Positions 1 through 9,100 of a stretch of 11,326 nt of DNA are shown here, one piece after another. The DNA is from Hemicentrotus pulcherrimus (lineage: Eukaryota > Echinodermata > Echinoidea > Camarodonta > Strongylocentrotidae). Every line of letters begins with the position of its first letter. Within the stretch, counting starts at the first letter, position 1. Below the pieces are notes generated by a model. That model worked only from the letters and a program-made list of their open reading frames with translations. It did no database searches and was not told where the DNA came from. The position numbers and the translations under genes are program-made. The stretch is from the NCBI GenBank assembly GCA_003118195.1, contig BEXV01000497.1, positions 142,049 through 153,374 of the forward strand, given 5' to 3'.

Positions 1-191
1 CCATCAACCCTGTTGTCCTTGAAGAGGCCCTGGTGTCTGCAGCCATCAGACTACTTGACCTTGAACCCATGCTCAACTCGTTGAGTAGTATCGAGGGAGG
101 TCTTACCGCAAGCAGCCCCGGTCAGAGTAGCTTTGTTAAGATGGTGGCAGAGGTCTTCAACAGAGTCAATACCCTGGAAAGACAACTGATG
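1..191 (+). CDS. HECTD4: HECTD4-like exon 1 of window (5' end cut off)
   Basis: The frame starting at base 3 is open from the window edge (INPVVLEEALVSAAIRLLDL) to VNTLERQLM, giving 63 codons. It ends in phase 0 at the strong donor GTAAGT, 192-197. No acceptor is visible, so the exon continues upstream. GTG at 33 is an internal valine, not a start. The segment from Phe-Val-Lys-Met to the end is amphipathic and could begin a short coiled coil that continues into exon 2. Conservation looks moderate here; the assignment comes mainly from continuity with later exons. Confidence 0.8.
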
Positions 192-3100
192 GTAAGTTAT
201 GCCCAGGTTAAAATATTGAAACAACTGCTGTGTAAGGGGACTAGAAGTCCCATTGCCCATAGTAATCCCTTAAAGGGATAGTTGAGTTTTGTTGGTGAGG
301 TAATGAAAAACTGAGTGACAAATTTGCAAGAGCATACAATTAAAATGACAAAATCAATGTTTGATCAAAATTGGTTCAGAGATGGCTGAAATATCCATAA
401 ATATAACGATTTCTGATATTCCAAATTTAATATTCTAAATTCCACACATTTTGGGGTCTAAAATTACCTTCATAGCGATTTTAGGTCCTAAAAGAGCACT
501 AGAAATATCATAAATAAGAATAAGAGCAACAACCATGCACTTTGAAGGCATTCATGGTCTGAAACGAGAACTCAACGTATCCCTTTAAGCAGTTGTGGGC
601 AAGGTACAGTAGTGTTGTTAAGACAGTGGAAGAGGGGTTCAACTCAGTGAACAGCTGGAAAGAACCCTAATAGTGAGTCCTTGTAAACCTATGGATCAAA
701 TATTTCAAAAAGTTATGTTATAGTTATTGGCCATGTCTCTCTATAAAGGCTACCTGCCTATTATTATTGTTAATATTATTAATATAATACAGTCAAACCT
801 GCTTTAGTGACAACCTGTCTACAAGACCACGTTTTGTGTTTCCCTTGAAAATGGTTTGTCATTGAAACATGAACTATAGATACCTGTACATAAAGAACAC
901 CTGCCTATAAAGACCACTTTTCTTGTCTCCCTTGGGTGGTCTTTCTAGACAGGTTTCACTGTATTATAATACAATACTTGAAAATGTTCTATAAGTTTGT
1001 ATCTGATTTTTTTTTTTTTTTAGTTCATTGGTGAGCTAGAGCAACGTTGGGAGAGAGAACTTGATGACCTGAAGACTGAAACGGAAGCTTCTCAACCATT
1101 CTTCAATGATTACCATCTTCAAGAGGTAAGACAATATTAAAGGGACTCGGTAGCATTGTTCAAATGAGAGAAAATGGTGCTAAGGTAGTGACTTCAATGC
1201 TAGATGTACAATTAAAGATTATCTGAAAGTTGCCTTTTAGAGAGAGTTAGTACAGTAGAAGGATCATAAATAGTAGCATTTCATAAACAAACTATGCAGT
1301 TTTTTTCATCAACCTTCAACAATGTTACTGAGTCACTTTAAATGCGCTATTCAAGTTTGTGGTGTGATCATTGTTGATAATGGATCTAAGAAAGTAATAA
1401 AGTTTCAAAGCTAAAGACCAGTTATGGTCATGCGATTGCATTGTGAAAGAAACGTTGTGAAATTCGATCAGAAAAGGTTGACCATCTAGCATATTGGTGT
1501 GTACTGCAAGGTTCTGGAATCATCAAAATGATAAGAAATTCGGCCCAGTATTTGTAAAGTTACAAGCACGTTACACAGAAAGATGTATATGGGACTATAC
1601 CACACGTGCGCAACAAGTGCGTATATCTCTCACAGACCATAGATAAACTAATTTACCAAATAAATCAACTAGTAGGCGGTTTCCCGGCAAATTTGTTATC
1701 ATCATGTATTAGTCAAAACATACAGTATTCTTTCACATGATTGGTAATAAGAGCTTCGATTTCATTTTTTGAAATTGAGGCGTTTCCAATACTGGTTTTT
1801 ACCTTTAAAGATATGATCAAATGTTCATGTACATGTATGTGTTTAGTGTGAGATTGTGTGCAAATAGATATCACCTGTGTTATCCTTTGGATCCCTCTGT
1901 TTAATTATTTTTGTAAACAGTTTGTTACTGTAGAAAGATAATTTACTATATTTTTTACCATAAACATAGATTTTCTTTCGCAGTTAGAAAATGTCTATGG
2001 TGGGCATGGTTTTGCAAGTGATAGTTGGAATATTTCTTTTCCCCTCTGCTCATTCTCCCCTGCTAAACAAAAGGAACAACAACTGAAGAAAAAAATGCAT
2101 GCAAAAATTTATCTCCTAGTATCAATATGTACTGGATTCTATAAACATATATGTCGACAGTGAGAAGTTTCTGTATTTGTGGATAAGTGAAGATTGAAGG
2201 ACCTGCCTTTATATTGTTAGTAGTAAATTTTATTTTCTGTTTGTTGTTTTGTCTTTTCTGCAGGACAAAAAGAAGGATATTGAGACACTCTGCTTCATTA
2301 AGGGTATTGACTGTGAAACTACCAGTGGAGAAGAGGCTGTCAAATTACTAAGGTAATCTTTATATACTCAATCAATTAATTTCAGAATTCTTACAGGTTA
2401 TTTACATTTAAATCATTGTTTTGAACAAAACAATCCATTGATGTGCATTGTGACATATTACATTTTTTCTTTGGTAAAGCCATTTGAGCCTAAAATGTTA
2501 ACAACTTATAATATAACAATTGTAATTTCTGTCAAGTACTTGAATTGAATTTACTAAGAACAGCACATCACAATACTGACAGTGTATTAAAAATCATACA
2601 ATGCAAAGAATAACATGAATACATCAAGGAAGAGCACAATGTAATGTTGATTAAACAGTAATGGCTTTAAAAAGATATATTGGGACATTGATCTACATGT
2701 ACATGTAGCATTTAAAGATAAACTCCAGTTCTGGTTAAAAAAAAGAAAATTATTCTCACAGAATCAAACGAAACTTTCACTGAATGTTCAAGATTACAAA
2801 TAAATGACATGTGCCAAACAATTTTGGAAGAAAATGTGTACTGGCTAAGTAATGAACATAGAAAGACAAGGAAATCAAGGTAGTACTAGCCCAACACCAT
2901 TTGTGTTGTCCCATATATAGCTTTCTGTGTACAGTGCTTGTTACTTTACCAAGACACAGCCAAATTTATTATGATTTTGAAGACTCCAGAACCTTGCAGT
3001 GCACACCAATACTTACATGCTACATGATCAACTGTTTCTGATCCATTCCACACTTTTTCTTTCACAATGCAATCGCATTACCAGAACTCACCTTTCTCTT

Positions 3101-6100
3101 TAATGTACAAGATAAACATAACTATGTGTATTACTAATATTGAGGTGGAGTTGTTAATGAGAACTAGAAGTTAGCACAAGTGCTAGTCGAGCCTAGTTCC
3201 TACTAAGCATATTAAAGTTACATGGACCATGTACATGTATGTCCCAGGTTTCATCAAAGTAAAAAGTAAAAATTGCTGTCTACAGGAACAAAATAAAAGA
3301 AGAGAGCAAGTCAGAGCAGGATGCATCGCTGAAGATGACCAAGACAAAGGCGCTGGTGGCGGCCATCTTGGATAGAGCCAACGCCCTCTTAGGGGTTGCC
3401 ATAGCAATGGAGAACGGGTCGTCCAGCATCGGTCGCAGCGTATCCCAAGGTGGTGATGAGCTGGGTACCTTACCTTGTGAGTCATGTAGATTGATTGATT
3501 CTAATTTATTCCATTTCATATATCAATTGTTTGTAGGTTCAAAATTATGAAATGAAACAGGAACCATCTGGAAAGCATACATGTAGCTTGTTTTTGTAGG
3601 TTCCCAAGAATGAATATGATATGAACATATTGGAGTTACCGTATTTGCCGGCGTAAAGGCCGCAGTATTTTTGGAAGAGAAAATATCAAAAAGTCTGTGT
3701 GCGGCCTTTGCGGCGAAAGAGTAAAAAAAAAAAAAAAATCAAGTTAAAAACACGAATTTGTACATATGGGACAACAATGTAAGGTGATGGACATTTCTAA
3801 AATAACACATGTCTTACCGACAATTATGTGTTATATTTTTAAAATGAAGGGCAAAGTTTTGTCAATCTCGTAAATAAAATTCATAACTTACCAACCAAAC
3901 TCTACTGGTAGATCTAGATTTAAGAGCTAAAGCAACGTAAATCCTCACATCGCGCGATCAAAGCTATGTATAGTGCAGTGCAATGCAATATACAAGAAAA
4001 AACTACATGCCAAAGCATTAGAGTCGGGATAGCCGAGCGGTCTAAGGCGCTGGTTTCTAGTCCATATCCACATGTGTCCGCAAGAGATCGAATCCCGCCT
4101 TCGACATAAAGTTTTTTTTGTTTTTTTGTTTTTTGTTTAAATGTCAAAATCGGGGGTGCGGCCTTTACGGCGCTGCGACCTTATCGCCGGCAAATACGGT
4201 AATGATAAGGGAAATTCATCAAAAAAATTGTAAGGATTCTAAAAGTATTCACCATACCCTCTGCGTGATTTAAATCTAGGTTGCTCGACTGATTTTTAAC
4301 TAAGGGCATCAAGCTTTATATTGGTACATGTATAACACAAAGTTACCCCATACCTCAGCCTGAGATAAGTCAGGAAATGTCATTAATTGCTTGTGAGAAT
4401 GAGCATATTAGAAGTAATTACAGTGCATTACAGAAGAAAAGTGAAATCTTTCATTTGAATAGTGATTATGGAATAGAATGTAGGATGTGTCCACTGTGGA
4501 ATTTAAAGAAAATGTGCACAATTTATTCATAAACTGAAGTGTAACCTGGGTAACCTTCATTTGAGTCTTCTAATTTTGGGGTATATAGATATAGGTCTTG
4601 TTAACTTAATTATATTGTTAAAACTTTAATCTCAATAAAATCCTAGGAAATTTAGGAGACTAGTGGGGCGTTGCAAGAAAGTTGAGTTAATTAATTGCAA
4701 ATATCAGTTGCAAATTTTGCAACTTGCAATCAATCGCAACTTTCTTGCAACGCCCAATTAGTTTAGTTCACCTGTGTTCTCTAATATTTAGGAAATTTGT
4801 AGTTCATGCACATACGTGTAACGCATGAATGTTCAATTATTCTCCTTGTGGCCGATCCAGGGAATGGAGCCAGCGGAGGTCAAACTTCTACCAGTACTAG
4901 TCAATTCTCCAGAAGTCTGTCCATGCCAGCCGATCTCACAAAAGCTAGACCGACGGCTTCTGATAAATCCACCACCAGGTAAAGAATTATTAAAAATGAA
5001 ATGCATGGTCTATGATGCTTTCAAATGTACATATGTCTCTGCATTGTTTTGCTTTTGTCTGCTTTTCCTTTCCTTTTTTGTTTTTCTCTTCATATTTTTT
5101 TTCATTTCTATTTCTCTCTCTACCTCTACCTTCTACCCGCCTCCCTTTCTTCTCTCTCTCTCTCTCTCCCCCATCTCCCCTTCTTTATCTTTCTACCTTC
5201 TTCTCCTCTTTCTCTCTCCCTATCTCTCTTCCCCTACTCTATATCTCCCCCCCCCCCTCTCTCTCTCTCTTCTCTTTTTCTCTTTCTCTTTCTTCCTCCT
5301 CCCCCTTTTTCTCTTTCCACCTTTCTCTTTCCCCACTTTATACATGTATCTCCCCCTCTCTCTCTCTGACATTTAAAAATTCTCACATTTAAAAGTATCG
5401 AAAAAAGGCCTGCAATTAACCAGCCCACCCTATTTTTAAGCTACGAAAAACACAATAAACATCAGATTTACAAGGGGTATAAATAATTTAGGTTTTTAAG
5501 TTAAGTTTTAGGAGCCAGAGCATACATGTATAACACTGAGTTCCCATAGGACATATATTTATTCAGATTGTTTTATCTCAGCCAATACTTAACATATTAA
5601 ATTGTTTTTTGACATTTGGACATTATTTTTGATGCTCTTTCGGAAAATGAAGAAAAAAATTGAGAAATTCTAGAAATAGATTTTTATGACGTCACAGCTT
5701 CTGTACTCTATGCAGTTATTGCTTTACCTTTAAAGTGTTTATTGCTGTATCCTTCATATTGTACCCTATCATTAATTTGTTTCTTCTTTGTTTAATTATT
5801 TTATTTCTTTCATTTTCTCTAAACATTATTTTCAATGTGTTTATGTTAAGTATTTCAACTCTTTTTGTAAAATGTATTTGTCTACTTATTCAAAATATGA
5901 ATGCAATCGAAAATGTATTTGTTACACTAAACGTTTATTTTTCATTTTTCAATTAGTAGTAGCATTGTACTTCAATGAAACTAGGGCCCGTTGCATAAAA
6001 CTTACCATTTATGGTAACTTTGCCATCAATGTCAACTACCATGGTAACAGGGCTCAACAGCCAATCAAAATCAAGGTTTCCATGGTGCAGTAGTTACCGT

Positions 6101-9100
6101 TGATGGCAAAGTTACCGTCAATGGTAAGTTTTGTGCAACGGGGCCCAGCTCTAGATGAGCTCTAGTTCACAATTGTATATTCTTCTTTCATTTTGTTCCT
6201 CACCATGAATATCTTTTCAGACCTTACCAGATGCGGCGATCCAGGAGCAGCGCGTACAGCGGCGCTCCAGAACGCAACCAGAACCTCACCAATCTACTAG
6301 ATGAAATCTTTGCCTTCATAGGAACCAAACTTACTCAAGCTGTAAGCAATTTCATTTCTAAATCTTGTAGTGAAAAGAAAATGACACACCTGTAGTAACA
6401 GTGACAATGATAGTGATTAATACTCTGTTGTTATTATACTCTGTTGTTATTCTTCATCTGAGGCCATGCTGTTTTCTGCTACTCCATGCTGCCTCTAGTC
6501 CATGCCTTAAAGTAAATTTTACAAGATGCTGTTGGTGGTCTTCTGCCACAGAGTCCCTCCGATTCTCCTTTGGGATGGTTATTTATGGTAATGAGCATTA
6601 TTCAGACCTCCTTGTCCCAACTTTACCAAATTTGATGGAAAATATTGCCTTTTATACTTCCTCTACTACTCCTGTTTGTTACATATTTCTTTTAGAAATT
6701 ACCAAATTCTTGGAATATACATGTAAGTTTTGACAAAATATAAATATATGAATCAACAAACACAGTACAAGGACCACATTATGTAACATTAATTTTTTTT
6801 TTAAACACAGTATGTTACATGAATATACAGTGTAGGTACATGTAGATCATCATGTACCTGTCAAACTGTGAACTGTGTCTCACTGTACACTGTACATAAG
6901 GTATATTTAGGGAATATGCTTTTTATGGCTTTCCGGAAATATTGATCTAATACTAACTTGATCAAAAGAATGATAACATGTTTTTTTCTACAGTATTATC
7001 AAATCAACTCTGTCTATGGTTTCATATTTCTAGGTATCGAAGGATGAGTTTCTGTCAGCGGTCAAGGCAAGACGTCAGCGGGGATGGTCAAGACAGCAAG
7101 CCTTGGTCCATGCCCATCAGCTGATGACCACTGCTGGTCACTCGGAGGGCTATGCTCATCTAGTGACCGCTATAACGTCTGTCCTGCAGCAAGGGCCTAG
7201 GTAACTAAGACCATGAGTGCTTTGTCAAGATGACTAATTATGTGTTAGATTTGACCAAACATATTTATAGCGATTTTAAGTTTTTTTAACTTCCCTCTAT
7301 TGCTGTCTGACATCCCTGTAACCCAAAAGAAAAGAAAAGAAAAGAAAATAAAACAAACCAACATAATCATACTAAACAAATCACAAAACAAACACAAAAC
7401 AAACAAACAAAACAAAACAAAATAAATCTAAACAAAATAAAACAAACATAATTAAACTAAACAAAACACAAAACAAGCAAAAAACAAAAGCAAATCCCCC
7501 AAAACAAAAAACAATCCAAATACAATATCAACACACCACACAAGCACCAAACAAGATAAGAATAAGAAAGAAACAGAGACGTACATGTATATACAACTGT
7601 ACATTGTGTGCTCAGGATTCAAGTCTGAATATGGGCTAGCATATCATTTGATGAATGAGAATTGAAATAAAATCGAAATATCACTTTTTCACCTTGCCTG
7701 CTTAGCCTAGAGACGCAGGTGAGACAAATAGGTAATCAGCTCCCATTGATGATATTTTGAACTGCTACGTACAAGATTTTTCTTGTTCTCTTATTATTCT
7801 CTTCAACTCAAACTCTTAATCTGCTCTTATCGCCACAGGATAGAGGACTTGAAGTGCGGAGGTTTCGTTGAGACCGTCAGACAAGCCTTTGCAGATGCGA
7901 TGACAGCCATTGTCCAGCAAGCAACACACCATCCTACAGACTGTGCTTACAGTATAGGACTGCTCTGTACCATCCCGTATACTAGGTATGAGAAAAGATC
8001 AATGCGAAAGTTTAAAAAATGCCTTGTGATAAAATATCTGTAAAGAGATTAGAGGCATGCCTATGCAGATGCGAAGACAGCCTCTGTTCAATCTTAAACA
8101 AAATACCTTACAGTGATTATTCAATGGAATAGTATGAAGCCACAACATTTTACATACCGGTTTGTACATGTACAGTCTGTTGGAATTTTCACATTTTCAG
8201 GGATCAAAATTAGATACGCATTTGTAGAATAAATGGGATTTCCAATTTCAGAATAGATCCATCTTTTGAAAAGTACTTTGTAGTGAGTGGTGAATAGGCC
8301 CCGACACCTTCCTCCTTCAGGCCTTTTCAGCATTTTTATCAGACATAATACATGGAAACTCAATACTTCTGGGTTAAATGCTCACATTTTACAGGTAAAA
8401 CCAATGGTATCCCTGTGAATGAAATTTTACTTTGAAGTATCGATGGTACATGTATGAACTCTTGTTACACATTGATAATGTATAGTGTACATTACTGTAT
8501 ACTTATTTTTAACCCAAACTTACGGCTTCAAGATGATCCTTGTAAAGTTGTATTGAAGCCAATAGGAATGAGAGCATTCAGTAGGCTATGATAATGATAT
8601 TCAAAATATAGAATCAACAAACTCCTTTAAAAGAGCACTCAAATGTATTATCATTTCACAGATGTAAGATATTACTTACATTATAATCTATGTATGAGTT
8701 CTAATTAAATCGAACATAATTTTGTTACTTAGCTTAACAAAATCTCTTTGTTTTCCTTCTATTTTCAAACTTTGTAAATAGTGTAAATAGTTCACTACAA
8801 AACTTTAGGAATTGTATTTGTCATATATTGAATATTTGAAAGGTGTTGAAACGATTCAAGCTCTATTTGCTTATGTTTCATGACCTTTGTGTGTTCATTC
8901 TTCAAACTGTATATTAGTTGCAACTTATCTTTGATAAAACATTGTTATATTTTTTTTTCACATGAAGTCAATTCAAATAGATTGTAAAATTGAAAATGAT
9001 TTGTTATATTATATTCATTTTTCATGTGATGTTAACTTCTGAATCAATTGTGAAATTATGAACATGCATGCATAAATAAATAAATACATGTACATGTAGC

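Larger units (their letters stand above)
3639..4199. mobile_element. TA-flanked element with 15-bp perfect terminal inverted repeats, carrying a tRNA-like unit
   Basis: CCGTATTTGCCGGCG at 3639-3653 is perfectly inverted at 4185-4199 (CGCCGGCAAATACGG). TA lies outside both ends (3637-3638 and 4200-4201). A subterminal block CGGCGTAAAGGCCGCA (3649-3664) returns inverted at 4157-4172, and TGCGGCCTTTGCGGCG occurs at 3700-3715. The 561-bp element has no transposase frame. TA duplication suggests a Tc1/mariner or pogo-type relationship by inference only. The interior holds an A run at 3723-3738 and a tRNA-Leu-like sequence. Confidence 0.8.

Noticed and set aside
33..281. Apparent small gene starting at GTG 33 and reading into the intron
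   Set aside because: The frame is open upstream to the window edge, and a strong donor at 192 ends the coding part.
1138..1390. Possible start of the copy A repeat at TTAAAGGGACT, as an inverse of TACCTTTAAAG at 1800-1810
   Set aside because: Only about seven bases agree, and the match in copy B fades well before the corresponding place.
3183..3519. Reverse-strand open frames opposite exon 4
   Set aside because: Shadows of a GC-rich coding exon. The + frame has matching splice phases and family resemblance.
3920..4147. Reverse-strand open frame across the tRNA-like unit
   Set aside because: It crosses the tRNA-like sequence and the T-run tail of the transposon, and the Lys-rich start is the complement of the T runs.
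5012..5392. Three overlapping + strand open frames of 114-183 codons rich in Ser, Leu, Phe and Pro
   Set aside because: They arise because a C/T-only tract has no stop codons in some frames. No domain is present, and they overlap intron 5.
5687..5694. CRE-like palindrome TGACGTCA in intron 5
   Set aside because: A single 8-mer with no clustered sites or promoter features. Not enough to call an enhancer.
5720..5745. TTTACCTTTAAAGTG as the end of a third copy of the intron 2/3 repeat
   Set aside because: The similarity is limited to about 12 nt; upstream sequence does not follow copies A or B.
6401..6733. 110-codon + strand open frame in intron 6
   Set aside because: Cys/Leu-rich without any recognisable family. 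Neither splice context nor composition supports coding.
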